Source: Marinoscillum sp040218045 (GTDB taxonomy: Bacteria; Bacteroidota; Bacteroidia; Cytophagales; Cyclobacteriaceae). Taken from it: 64,000 nt of DNA. The notes under the pieces are model-generated. The model ran no database searches. It was not told where the DNA came from and saw nothing but the letters and a program-made list of their open reading frames with translations. Positions 34,701 to 43,032 of the stretch are shown one piece after another. Each line of letters starts with the position of its first letter. Position 1 is the stretch's first letter. The stretch lies in the NCBI GenBank assembly GCA_040218045.1, contig JAVJQA010000006.1:62001-126000 (forward strand). The letters run 5' to 3'. The translations under genes were made by a program, and so were the position numbers.

Positions 34701-35773
34701 ATTTGAACTTCACTAGAACCGAAATCTGCGTCAATGCTTATTTTTTTATATTCTGATTCTATTCCTGACAGATCCTGTTCATTCAATACCAAATAAAATC
34801 CCGCATCAAGGAATCTTTTCTTTGCTTCATCAAGAGAGTAGTCCAGAAAATCAGCAGGCCAATTATGATGAAGTATTTGTCTAAGTAACGTTTTTACTCT
34901 TTCATGATCATCCTGAAAGTTGTCATCTTCGATCAGCAATTGCCAGTAATGGGCAGCTATTTGATCTCCTAGAGCAGACCAATACCGCACATCTGTGTTG
35001 CAAAAATTCAAATAGTAAAAACCGTCTTTAAGTTTCAAAACCTTCTGTGAAACCAAGACCTTGAGTGGAGGTGTTTTTGGGTAAAACGATTTGAATGATT
35101 GGTGAAGTTTTTTGAGATCACGCTCTTTAATCTTTAGTCCTTTGTCTTCGCCAATTGATAATTCTTTTTGGTACGCACTTAGAAATTCGAACTCTTCCCA
35201 ATGTTCAAGATAGGGTTTGAAATAGAAGTTAATGTTTGAAACATCTATGAGCCCATCTGATTCCGAAAGCCAGCTAGGTTTAAACAGTCCATCATTACTT
35301 AATGTGAAATTGTTTTCCTTTTCATATTGGACTCTGATTTGATCAAAGTCTTCTTTGGGAAGCTTATCCTTACCCTCTTGTCCTTCAGGGAACTTTTCAA
35401 ATAAAAACTGCAGTTCTTGTCTGAATTCAGATATCTTATTAAACCTAGAGCAAGCTGATGATACCGTACCAGCTATCTTGATCTTCCCTAATACGTCTCT
35501 CAACCAAAACTTCTGAAATAGAGCATCTGTATTGATTTGTATGCCATTCCGATTTTCATAGGCCTTTTTGAATTGATTAAACTCCTTTAGGGCAAGTTCT
35601 TGTTTTCTCAACCCTGCCAAATGAATTGCCTTGGCAAAGAATAAAGAAGCGTTCCAAGAAAGGTCACTTTCCAGAGCATCCTTCTCTTTGTTATTGATGC
35701 CCTTATCAATGGTATGGGTTGATATGAAATTTGCTAACTCTTTGAACTGTTCATCATATTCATGCTTTAACAT
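31703..35773 (-). CDS. Very large uncharacterised helical-repeat protein (possible nuclease C-terminus)
   Basis: 1356 residues, soluble, no signal peptide or membrane helix. Most of it looks like helical solenoid (TPR-like pairs such as NRLLILLKLGKHDDLDTFF and VEREKIEEALNLLEKAERYH at about 1080-1150; LSTQYPQYPVFALNQMAAKI before that). The C-terminal 110 residues change character: a helix with E (LIQLALEARI), then strands GEIDLDI and VTCEAFIL, the order seen in PD-(D/E)XK nucleases, though the usual lysine is not obvious. No family recognised. It is divergent from the PHP-SMC ATPase gene, the 224-bp gap holding a perfect palindrome, which suggests a two-gene defence-type system. Confidence 0.75.
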   Translation of the reverse strand: MLKHEYDEQFKELANFISTHTIDKGINNKEKDALESDLSWNASLFFAKAIHLAGLRKQELALKEFNQFKKAYENRNGIQINTDALFQKFWLRDVLGKIKIAGTVSSACSRFNKISEFRQELQFLFEKFPEGQEGKDKLPKEDFDQIRVQYEKENNFTLSNDGLFKPSWLSESDGLIDVSNINFYFKPYLEHWEEFEFLSAYQKELSIGEDKGLKIKERDLKKLHQSFKSFYPKTPPLKVLVSQKVLKLKDGFYYLNFCNTDVRYWSALGDQIAAHYWQLLIEDDNFQDDHERVKTLLRQILHHNWPADFLDYSLDEAKKRFLDAGFYLVLNEQDLSGIESEYKKISIDADFGSSEVQMLFHSRAEFDDYSLNNTDHFELLESLNHWEKKANTTYLHGQSSRRELSFITKVIVAHDYELERIETDDPDNPIIDRYKRIISLLDGSITKPTLLWYMHCDIIMSRRGFIPYLIENPKYTSLAFQRIDQLVSEDRVLTEEKDLIHKKLWVKSLELALYTIRSTVKNGDAAKVVFQIYRQINTKKYDIPYNRQEHIEKLSRSRREEKEEAVLSLIEDSLLYNHSVHGGGDQYLIPVLFNELVELFIGLPSRSFHNNGTINFPMLQWDGLTWLMKCSTYWKYKSQFETTSPNIHILTNSFFKLYIDRIEIKEIEKYNFFEKKEEKGLPLWSEKIERLESIEWIYPIYFIYKQQKLNGFLEPRFYFDTTTDRYHKENQFTADKLRTHIGVLLQVLRQLMQPKIPYGFEKDDFQEITSRIEQQIIDFLKSHIEDKPQEGRVDLFDYNKEKGFKNSEKEALLPQIARALNWFSKKEQLIDVILNSQNIIKILTVAEWITSEGIKQKLIEKIQQSDIKAFLEDAHWIPEVQQVLLEIRQYPQLINEINQTVEFWESKISKKSNEYEVQLYQTRMLLAYFKQDEQELNDIKEPKKSTVHRVRELSYGDHKQFYRALIRLEKNPKSSYDIFKQLSTQYPQYPVFALNQMAAKISIAKADNDNPSLYTEALEEWKVYVSKQENLGEETLGSTFSTNRLLILLKLGKHDDLDTFFNKLDMPYQMLPDVLEVKIESLVEREKIEEALNLLEKAERYHSFSDLENIGFIRDLQDKIGGIDNIDELHYHYNRIFNSSPTKLIKIFPEKLNGRNDLTEFIVSEVALAASSMLNKINALPAILDLKNTSKENRYNDLIQLALEARISAWGWSVKDQTRKAFSHSATDLGEIDLDIRDSNQNSFVTCEAFILRDITRVKSHLKKVISHYTHERKAFLTLVYFTGKQADFQKEWTKYQSKTLTGIIYPKGFELENKKVFDVSAEFGRDYSGVRIGKSVHINGVVIYSLFISLNYKLI

Positions 35774-35938
35774 AATTTATTTTATAGAGTTAAACAAAAA
35801 AAGACAGACAACTCTGGGTTAATCAAGCCTGAGTTTCTGTTTCAAAAAAAACGATGTAAATCAATTCCGTTCACCATAGTTTCCATAGAAATGGTATTTT
35901 TATTTGGGACTTGAATACGGCTACTTTTACATCTGATA

Positions 35939-35968
35939 CATAATATAATATGGTTATATTATATTATG
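35939..35968. promoter_or_regulatory. Perfect 13-4-13 palindrome upstream of the PHP-SMC ATPase gene
   Basis: Left arm CATAATATAATAT, loop GGTT, right arm its exact reverse complement. It ends 28 bp before the ATG at 35997 and lies between two divergent large genes. It may be an operator or a cruciform; no regulator gene is adjacent. Confidence 0.6.
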
Positions 35969-35996
35969 CTCTATTAGTTTACAGAAAGTATATTTC

Positions 35997-38996
35997 ATGA
36001 TGCAAAATGATGGCCTTATTCAAAATTCAAATGAGCAAGTAGAAATTCTTAGTCCTGGTTCGATTTGGTTAAGATGGGAACCTCATATTCATGCTCCTGG
36101 AACGATACTAAATGATGAATTTGCTGATACGGGTTTGGATAAGTATTTAACAAAAATTGAAACATCGCTACCTGTAATAAAAGCACTAGGCATTACCGAT
36201 TACTATAGTTTGAATACATACAAATCTGTCATAAATGCTAAAAAAGCGGGACGGCTGGCTCATTGTGATTTCCTCTTCCCAAATATCGAAATGCGATTGG
36301 GTATTGGAACAATAAAAGGAAAATGGGTCAATATTCACATGCTAATTTGCCCTGATGATCCTGAGCACATTGAACAAACTCAAAGATTCTTAAATCGGCT
36401 CACCTTCACCGCATACGGGGACACATTTAACTGTTCTGAGAATGATTTGATAAGGCTTGGTAAAGCTGCGGATCCGTCAATCATAGCAAATAATGCCGCC
36501 ATGGCTCATGGTGTAACACAGTTCAAAGTTTCACTTGATGAATTGAAAAAGATTTACAAGGACAGCACTTGGGCAATGTCAAATATATTATTTGCTGTAG
36601 CTGGAAATCGAGGTGATGGAAGTTCTGGCGTAAGGGATGCAGCAGATACCACCCTTAGACAAAAAATTGATGAATTTGCTCATATTATTTTTTCGTCTGA
36701 TCCAGCGCAACGAGAATTTTGGCTCGGTCGAAAATCCTTAACTCCTGAACAGATTCAGGGTAAGTATGGTGCTCTAAAACCGTGCATGCATGGCTCTGAT
36801 GCTCATGATTTGGAAAAGATCGGGCAACCTGATTTGGATAGATTCTGTTGGATCAAGGGTGTTCCAAGTTTTGACACCTTATTACAAGCCTGTATTGATC
36901 CCTCTGGTAGAGCGTTTATTGGTGATACACCACCAATAAGTACTCTTCCATCTCAATGCATAACGCAAATTGATATTGTTAATACTAGATGGGCCAAGAC
37001 CCCTCGAATTAAACTTAATTCTGGACTTATTACAATAATTGGAGCCAGAGGATCCGGTAAGACAGCTCTAGCAGAAATTATTGCAGCAGGTTGCGATGCA
37101 CTGCCAGATTATAAAAATGACCGCTCATTTTTAACAAGGGCACAATCAGAATTAAGTGGTGCTACCGTAAATGTTTTTTGGGGTGATGTACAATCTGAGC
37201 CTGAGGTGAAAAGGTTAGATATTTTTCGCCCTGAATCAACATCCTATCCTCGAGCAAGATATTTATCACAGCAATTTGTCGAAGAATTGTGTTCTTCAGA
37301 TGGAGTGGATGATAAACTTCTTAAAGAAATTGAAAGAGTGATATTTGAATCACATGATATAAATCAAAAGGAAGGCACAATAAATTTTGACGAATTATTG
37401 GAGTTGAAGGCTTCCAGATTTCGAGTGAAAAGAAATCGCGAACAGGAGCAAATGAAAGATTTGGCTGACTCAATAAGCATTGAATTAGACAAGAAAAAAT
37501 TAGTAGATAGTATAAGGCAGCAGTTAAAAGAGAAGGAACTGTTAATTTCTCAATATACTTCTGACAGGCAAAAGCTAGTTCAAAAAGGTAGTGAAAAGGA
37601 AATTGAACGATTAGGTGCTTTGATTGGAGCCGCAGATAAAGTTAGAGGGTATGTCCGCTATTTTTCAACCAAAATAAAAACATTGAATGCCGTTAGTGAT
37701 GAAGTCAAGAGCATTAAAACCGTAGAAGCACCTAGGAATCTAAAAACAATGCAAGAACGGCATGTTGGAGCGGGAATAAAACAAGAGAATTGGGATGCAT
37801 TTCTAATGAAATTTTCTGGAGATGTTGACTCTGTATTATCGAGTGAACTGGCAACCGCAAACCAAAACATGACCGGATGGCGAGGGGTTAAGCCAGAAGT
37901 CATAGATGATAAAAAGGAACTAATCAGAACAGATCAAGAATTAGACAAATTACCGTTGGCGTTGTTAGAGGCAGAAATTGAGCGATTACAGAATCTAATT
38001 AGTGTGGATAAGCAAATATCGGAGCGTCATAAAGCCGTTAGCATGAAAATTTCAATGGAAACGTCTGCATTGAATACTTTGAAAGAAAAACTTGAAGACT
38101 ATGAAAAAGCTCAGGAAAGACTGGATTCCCTAAGAAGTGATCGAGATAAAGCTTATAAACGGGTATTTGATACTCTACAATCTGAGGAGCAAATCCTAAA
38201 TGAACTATACAAACCAATAATGTCAAAACTTGAGCTTGCTTCTGGGACACTGAACAAGATGTCGTTTTCTGTGAAAAGAATTGCAAATTTAGATGAGTGG
38301 GCTAAAGCAGGTGAAAATTTATTGGATTTGAGGACAGGACCATTCAAAGGTGTAGGTACTCTTTGTGAAAAGGCCGAACCTCTAAAGCGCGCTTGGGAGA
38401 CAGGCTCATCAGAAGATGTCCTAAAAGCAATGAATGAATTTCTTGATGCCAATAGTGCTGATCTATTGAAAAGCTCACTTGTTTCCAAGGATGATAAGGT
38501 GGGTTATAAACAGTGGGTGAAAAATTTTGCTAAATGGCTCTATGGCACCGATCACATTGAGATAATTTACGCTGTAAACTACGATAATGTTGATATCACC
38601 AAACTGTCTCCAGGAACAAGAGGAATTGTTCTTTTGCTTCTCTATTTGGCATTAGATGATGCCGATGATCGTCCTTTAATAATTGATCAACCAGAAGAGA
38701 ATCTTGATCCTAAATCAATTTATGATGAATTGGTGAGCCTGTTTACAGAAGCCAAGAAAAGACGACAAGTAATAATGGTCACTCACAATGCCAATTTGGT
38801 TGTTAATACCGATGCAGATCAAATAATTGTGGCATCTATTGGTGACAGAAGTAGTTCTGGTATGCCTTATATATATTATAAATCAGGGGGATTGGAAGAA
38901 GAACACATCCGAAAGGAAGTATGCGGTATATTAGAAGGCGGAGAAATTGCATTCAAGGAAAGGGCTCGTCGGTTAAGAGTTAATATTGAACGATGA
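35997..38996 (+). CDS. TrlF-like protein: PHP phosphoesterase fused to SMC/ABC-type ATPase
   Basis: 999 residues. The first 300 form a PHP domain: metal-binding HIH at residues 30-32, GITDYYSL, VNIHMLI and HGSDAHDLEKIG. Then an ABC/SMC-type head with Walker A TIIGARGSGKTALAEII (about 348), long coiled coils (about 450-760), and C-terminal Walker B RPLIIDQPEENLDP (about 893) with the switch-histidine region MVTHNANLVVN. This is the layout of the group annotated as TrlF family AAA-like ATPase, often found in mobile islands and thought to act in defence or DNA processing. No Shine-Dalgarno motif. The tyrosine integrase gene follows on the same strand. Confidence 0.85.
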   Translation: MMQNDGLIQNSNEQVEILSPGSIWLRWEPHIHAPGTILNDEFADTGLDKYLTKIETSLPVIKALGITDYYSLNTYKSVINAKKAGRLAHCDFLFPNIEMRLGIGTIKGKWVNIHMLICPDDPEHIEQTQRFLNRLTFTAYGDTFNCSENDLIRLGKAADPSIIANNAAMAHGVTQFKVSLDELKKIYKDSTWAMSNILFAVAGNRGDGSSGVRDAADTTLRQKIDEFAHIIFSSDPAQREFWLGRKSLTPEQIQGKYGALKPCMHGSDAHDLEKIGQPDLDRFCWIKGVPSFDTLLQACIDPSGRAFIGDTPPISTLPSQCITQIDIVNTRWAKTPRIKLNSGLITIIGARGSGKTALAEIIAAGCDALPDYKNDRSFLTRAQSELSGATVNVFWGDVQSEPEVKRLDIFRPESTSYPRARYLSQQFVEELCSSDGVDDKLLKEIERVIFESHDINQKEGTINFDELLELKASRFRVKRNREQEQMKDLADSISIELDKKKLVDSIRQQLKEKELLISQYTSDRQKLVQKGSEKEIERLGALIGAADKVRGYVRYFSTKIKTLNAVSDEVKSIKTVEAPRNLKTMQERHVGAGIKQENWDAFLMKFSGDVDSVLSSELATANQNMTGWRGVKPEVIDDKKELIRTDQELDKLPLALLEAEIERLQNLISVDKQISERHKAVSMKISMETSALNTLKEKLEDYEKAQERLDSLRSDRDKAYKRVFDTLQSEEQILNELYKPIMSKLELASGTLNKMSFSVKRIANLDEWAKAGENLLDLRTGPFKGVGTLCEKAEPLKRAWETGSSEDVLKAMNEFLDANSADLLKSSLVSKDDKVGYKQWVKNFAKWLYGTDHIEIIYAVNYDNVDITKLSPGTRGIVLLLLYLALDDADDRPLIIDQPEENLDPKSIYDELVSLFTEAKKRRQVIMVTHNANLVVNTDADQIIVASIGDRSSSGMPYIYYKSGGLEEEHIRKEVCGILEGGEIAFKERARRLRVNIER

Positions 38997-39081
38997 CCAA
39001 TTACATAGATAAAAGCATAAAACCTAATCGTCAATTGGAGCATGAACAATTTTTGGTGAACTGCTCACTCAAGCAGCCTTC

Positions 39082-39432
39082 CTGCCTACATATAGCCTAC
39101 AGAAATATATATATTCAATTAAATCAATTAGTTAAATGTAATGCTCGTCCAATCCATCATGGGGGCGATGGAGATTTTATGATTGCCCGAATTCTGCGGT
39201 TTACCCATATTTTCTGCGGCTTTCAAGCTTGTTTTCTCTCTGGTTGTTTTCATACATTTTTACCCTTTTTTATACATTTTACTGGACCTCTGCCTACATA
39301 TAGCCTACAATTTATTGGACGATTAAAAATGTTAAGTAGTTATTTAATAACACTTTTTTATACACATTAATAGGCCTCTGCCTACACATTTTTAATTAAA
39401 CGTTATTAATAATACGGTGTGAATTGCCTACA
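39082..39432 (+). repeat. GCCTACA direct-repeat array in front of the integrase gene
   Basis: The 20-mer CTGCCTACATATAGCCTACA occurs exactly at 39082-39101 and 39290-39309, each holding two GCCTACA units 4 bp apart. CCTCTGCCTACA recurs at 39375-39386 and TTGCCTACA at 39424-39432. Such arrays in front of tyrosine integrases are typical arm-type or attachment sites. The 450-bp stretch has no other convincing gene. Confidence 0.75.
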
Positions 39433-39447
39433 AATTGGGAGATACAA

Positions 39448-40485
39448 GTGGCTAACTATAGTATTGCTAAGCGAAATGGTAAATATTGCTGTCAAGTTAG
39501 ATGGTATCCTGAAGGCCAACAAAGGCGGAAATCCTCAAATCGTACATTTACAAGCCGTTCTAATGCAGTTGCATGGGGAAAGAAACGGGTTCTTGAAATC
39601 GAGAGTGGTGGGGAGGCTCGAAAAAAAGATCAAATACTTCTAGGGACTCTATTGGATAAGTATCTGAATGACCAACACGTTAAGATGGGCAGGACAAAGC
39701 GATATTCTTTGTTGCTAATACGGGATTGCGATATCGCCGATATTCCATTAGATCAGCTTAAATCCGTAGATATTGTTCAGTTATGCAGGGATCGAAACCT
39801 TTCCGGAGCTGGCCCTGCCACAGTAGCTTGTGATGTTAGCAACTTGAGGTCTGTTCTTCGGAATGCGGAAGCTCTTTATGATGTTGGAGTAGATGAGGCT
39901 TCTATCATAAAGGCATTGCCAACACTTCATGCCTTAGGGCTTGTCGGAAAGTCGGCTGTTAGAACTAGGCGGCCTGATCAAAAAGAACTTGAGTTATTGA
40001 AAGATGGCTTGTCAAAAAGAGAACTGGCCAAAGGTAGTGTAATACCATTTGTAGATATACTCGATTTTTCTATTCTGAGTTGTATGCGTATTGGGGAAGT
40101 GTGTAGCATACTCTGGGAAGATTTGAATGTGGAAGAGTCTTGGGTATGGGTACGAGACCGAAAAGACCCTAGAAAAAAAGTAGGGAATCACATGAAGGTG
40201 CCGCTACTTGGTGGGTCACTTGATATTGTTTTAAGGCAACCCAGAAATGGTGATCTTAGGATTTTCCCCTACAATTCCCGCTCAGTGACCTCAGGTTTTC
40301 AAAGAGTAAGAAATGATTTAAGTATTAAGGATTTGCGTTACCATGATCTGAGAAGGGAGGGTGCCAGTCGTTTGTTTGAGCAGGGGTATAAGGTTGATGA
40401 AGTGGCACAAGTGACGGGTCATAGAAATCTAAATACTCTGTGGCGGATATACACTGATTTATCACCGACTAGGTTTAACAGTTAA
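39448..40485 (+). CDS. Tyrosine recombinase/integrase
   Basis: The frame opens at TTG 39424, but GTG at 39448 has GGGAGA 5 bp upstream and yields MANYSIAKRNGKYCCQVRW, a usual integrase beginning; that gives 345 residues. Catalytic residues are visible: Arg in CMRIGEVCSILW, His-x-x-Arg in YHDLRREGAS, GHR in VTGHRNLNTL and the nucleophilic Tyr in RIYTDLSP near the end. A proteobacterial-style integrase by its N-terminus and by its Shine-Dalgarno sequence. Repeats lie directly upstream and the convergent PrtN-like gene overlaps by 11 bp. Confidence 0.93.
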   Translation: MANYSIAKRNGKYCCQVRWYPEGQQRRKSSNRTFTSRSNAVAWGKKRVLEIESGGEARKKDQILLGTLLDKYLNDQHVKMGRTKRYSLLLIRDCDIADIPLDQLKSVDIVQLCRDRNLSGAGPATVACDVSNLRSVLRNAEALYDVGVDEASIIKALPTLHALGLVGKSAVRTRRPDQKELELLKDGLSKRELAKGSVIPFVDILDFSILSCMRIGEVCSILWEDLNVEESWVWVRDRKDPRKKVGNHMKVPLLGGSLDIVLRQPRNGDLRIFPYNSRSVTSGFQRVRNDLSIKDLRYHDLRREGASRLFEQGYKVDEVAQVTGHRNLNTLWRIYTDLSPTRFNS

Positions 40486-40735
40486 TCGGCCCAATCCATT
40501 CCTTTTTTGCTTCCTCATGTGTTTTATCAATATGAGTGGCCAGATCTTCCAGATTGATCATCCAGGGAAGCTTTTGAGACTTTCCTAGCCTAAATGCAGG
40601 GATTGGAAGATTACCCGATTTGGCACGAAGTTTTGCTGTTCCTTTGGTGCATCCAAAATATTCTTCACAAATAGCTTCAAGGGGAATTGTAGGCGATTGA
40701 TATCGGATCATTAATATCATTTCAGTTTTATTCAT
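40475..40735 (-). CDS. PrtN-like small regulator (pyocin activator family)
   Basis: The 86-residue protein matches the pyocin activator PrtN family pattern: MNKTEMILMIRY, IPLEAICEEYFGCTKGTAKL, LPIPAFRLGKSQK, and NLEDLATHIDK. PrtN-like proteins are small DNA-binding regulators often encoded beside integrases on proteobacterial islands, where they probably act in excision control. GGAG lies 8 bp before the start. Function here inferred from its position beside the integrase. Confidence 0.75.
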   Translation of the reverse strand: MNKTEMILMIRYQSPTIPLEAICEEYFGCTKGTAKLRAKSGNLPIPAFRLGKSQKLPWMINLEDLATHIDKTHEEAKKEWIGPINC

Positions 40736-41143
40736 TTAGCGGCTCCATCTCAGTTCAATTTAATTGTAGGACTATAATCCTAAATCTTCTTGAGGTCAAG
40801 AGAGGAGTTATCCTTTTTAACTTCTTTGGGGTGATCTTCCCTTTCAAGATAGTGTTAAATTCCAATACGCACTCTTTTGACAGAAGGGTCGCGTTCGAAG
40901 GTTAATTATTGTAGCCTTATTATGAATAGATAAGGTACAATAACAATAGTTTAGAATGAACTATAATTATCCAGAGAAGTATGTCTAAGAAAGCTATATC
41001 GGAGCGGTTTCAACTTGTCGCTATATCACTCAAGACATCTGCTTTTATTAAGAACTTGAGGCCTATTTAATCCGTAAACACTTACATGTTGTACAAGATT
41101 ACACGGTGCCGTGAGATTATCCCTTGTTTAGAAGTCGCTGGAA
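40736..41143. other. Gene-free stretch between the PrtN-like and Mrr-like genes
   Basis: 408 bp, A/T-rich, with no reading frame worth calling (the longest plausible start gives 29 codons at 40981). A small palindrome TAGGA-CTATAA-TCCTA lies near 40767. It may hold the promoter of the PrtN-like gene, read leftwards; nothing else is seen. Confidence 0.4.
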
Positions 41144-42109
41144 TTACCAGGGAACATTATTCGTTTCGATATCATGCCAATTATAATGCGATCCCCCGTC
41201 CCAATACCCTTTGACTCTAATCGGTGTCGATTCTTGAAAAGTCATATTGCCAAGCATGTAATCGGGAAATGTCGCTTCAGGGCTTTGTGTAATTGACAAC
41301 ATTTGATAAATGTCCTCAATATTTTTAAGACTTATTTCTATTCCCATTCGGACCAAGTAAGGATTATGAGTCAATTCAACTGCATTAGGTGAGAATTTTG
41401 GAGCAGTGGTAATAATATGTCCTTTTTTAACATTTGAAGAAACAAGAGTACCTATGAATTCTCTTACTGTACTCACGGATTCAACCGCATCTGTACTAGT
41501 TCGCCTTTTACACTGTATGATATGTGGTATATCACCAATTATAGCATATGCGTCAATACCATTATCTCCTGGCCCTCCAATATGTTTTACTTCACAGGTG
41601 AAAAAATCTTTGTAGACATCAACAACCAGTGTTTCGAATTTCCTACTATGGATTTTGTATATATCTTTTTGGTTTTTTCGCAAATGTTGTTTCAGTAATA
41701 TCTCAGGAACAGCTAATGAGTCTATGTTATATTTTTTTACAATTGCTTCAATAAAATTACGTTTCTCTACTAAATAATCATGTCCTTCCCGATTAGATAT
41801 ATTCTGTACTATTAGCCACCATCCGCAATTGTAACATTTGAGAATCATCTCTTTTTGGATATCTACGACGAAATATTGTGGATCATGTTTATATTCATAA
41901 AGATCCTTTAAAATTTCACTCGTAAGAATTGAATGACAGTTTCGGCATGTTACAGGTATATCCTTTGCGTCAAAAAATTTTACCGCCTCAGGTTCTGTAA
42001 TGTGCAAATTGACAGGTGGATAAACGTCATAAGTCCCTTCTATTGGGTCTTCAGTTATTGTTTTTGACCATAAGGCGTAATCTTCGAATGATATGATCTG
42101 ATCCATCAA
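41144..42109 (-). CDS. Mrr-like restriction endonuclease with zinc-ribbon N-terminus
   Basis: 321 residues. The second half is an Mrr_cat-type PD-(D/E)XK domain: GGPGDNGIDAYAII (catalytic Asp) and IIQCKRR (QxK variant of the E-x-K motif), with FETLVVDVYKDFF as the preceding helix. The N-terminal half has two cysteine pairs, CRNCHS and CYNCGW, likely a zinc ribbon. No methylase gene is near, so it resembles solitary type IV enzymes that cut modified DNA. It stands between the integrase module and the toxin-antitoxin pair. Confidence 0.82.
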   Translation of the reverse strand: MMDQIISFEDYALWSKTITEDPIEGTYDVYPPVNLHITEPEAVKFFDAKDIPVTCRNCHSILTSEILKDLYEYKHDPQYFVVDIQKEMILKCYNCGWWLIVQNISNREGHDYLVEKRNFIEAIVKKYNIDSLAVPEILLKQHLRKNQKDIYKIHSRKFETLVVDVYKDFFTCEVKHIGGPGDNGIDAYAIIGDIPHIIQCKRRTSTDAVESVSTVREFIGTLVSSNVKKGHIITTAPKFSPNAVELTHNPYLVRMGIEISLKNIEDIYQMLSITQSPEATFPDYMLGNMTFQESTPIRVKGYWDGGSHYNWHDIETNNVPW

Positions 42110-42331
42110 CTTAAGTTACATATTCTGATCATATTAAAATAAAATATTCTAAGAGACCCTCTTAGACGTGATGTCTGATAGAAAAATGATGATGTTGGAT
42201 CATCACTGTTGATGGCCTGAACCGATGCTGCTTCAAGACCCTAAAATGCTATCACTCTATCCTTAAAACCTGATTGAGAATTTTCCGTTAATAAAATTGA
42301 CAATGTGCAAGTAAACTTGTACAATTGTGGA

Positions 42332-42736
42332 ATGGATGAGTTGCCTGAATACATTGCCTATCAAGGGGACGTTTATCAAATTGAGTTCTACTTTGATGAA
42401 AAAGGCAAAAGTCAGGCAAGGGATTATTTGAGTGACTTAAAGCCAGGAGTTGTAAAGAAATTTGCTCATCTGTTACAAATGATAGGCGATGCTGGTCAGA
42501 TCAGAAATAAGGAGAAATTCAGAAACGAGGGTGATAAGATTTATGCTTTTAAACCTCAACCCCATCGATTTCTGTGCTTCTTTTTCGACGGAAATAAAAT
42601 CATTCTCACAAATGCTTTTATGAAGAAGCAGCAAAAGCTGCCTAAATCAGAAAAGAACAAGGCTTTAAAGAATAAAACTGATTACGAAAACAGGGTTAAA
42701 AAAGGAGGATATTATGGACAAGAAAACCAAAAATAA
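42332..42736 (+). CDS. RelE/HigB-like toxin (phage Gp49-like)
   Basis: 134 residues from the ATG at 42332 (the frame opens nine codons earlier). The middle shows the Gp49/HigB pattern: YQIEFYFDEKGKSQARDYLSD, KFRNEGDKIYAFKP, HRFLCFFFDGNKIILTNAF and KKQQKLPKSE with the basic C-terminus. HigB-type toxins cleave mRNA on the ribosome. Toxin gene first, antitoxin second, is the usual higBA order, and the two overlap by 23 bp. Confidence 0.85.
   Translation: MDELPEYIAYQGDVYQIEFYFDEKGKSQARDYLSDLKPGVVKKFAHLLQMIGDAGQIRNKEKFRNEGDKIYAFKPQPHRFLCFFFDGNKIILTNAFMKKQQKLPKSEKNKALKNKTDYENRVKKGGYYGQENQK
42701..42708 (+). promoter_or_regulatory. Strong Shine-Dalgarno sequence of the antitoxin gene
   Basis: AAAGGAGG, 5 bp before the ATG at 42714, inside the toxin coding end. 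Such full matches are rare in Bacteroidota and the core genes of this window lack them. Confidence 0.8.
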
Positions 42737-43031
42737 GTTTGGACCGGCTTTTGGTAAGTTCATCAATGAGCCAGAATTCAAAAAGGATTACGATAAGGAA
42801 TTCAAGGAATTTGCCTTATCTGAATTGATGCTTGCCCTTATGGAAGATGATAGCAAGTCTGTACGGAAACTGGCTGAGATGGCGGGCGTTTCTGCCACAG
42901 CCATTCAGGACTTAAGATCTGGAAAAGCCAAGGATGTTAAGTTCAAGAATTTCCTGAATATCATTCAGGCCTGTGGGTATGACCTTGAACTGGTTAAGGG
43001 TAAAAAGCGGATATCGCTGACAGCCGCCTGA
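42714..43031 (+). CDS. HigA-like antitoxin with HTH domain
   Basis: The 105-residue protein has a C-terminal helix-turn-helix (VRKLAEMAGVSATAIQDLRSG, about residues 50-70, then FKNFLNIIQACGYDLELV). It follows and overlaps the toxin gene. Such antitoxins bind the toxin with their N-terminal part and repress the operon. Confidence 0.85.
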   Translation: MDKKTKNKFGPAFGKFINEPEFKKDYDKEFKEFALSELMLALMEDDSKSVRKLAEMAGVSATAIQDLRSGKAKDVKFKNFLNIIQACGYDLELVKGKKRISLTAA

Positions 43032-43032
43032 A

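Noticed and set aside
38993..39370. Frame of 125 codons between the ATPase and integrase genes
   Set aside because: It runs straight through the direct repeats, has an improbable composition (many C, F, H) and no Shine-Dalgarno sequence.
42120..42300. Possible extra gene between the Mrr-like gene and the toxin gene
   Set aside because: No frame with a start codon of useful length on either strand; it most likely holds the promoters of both genes.
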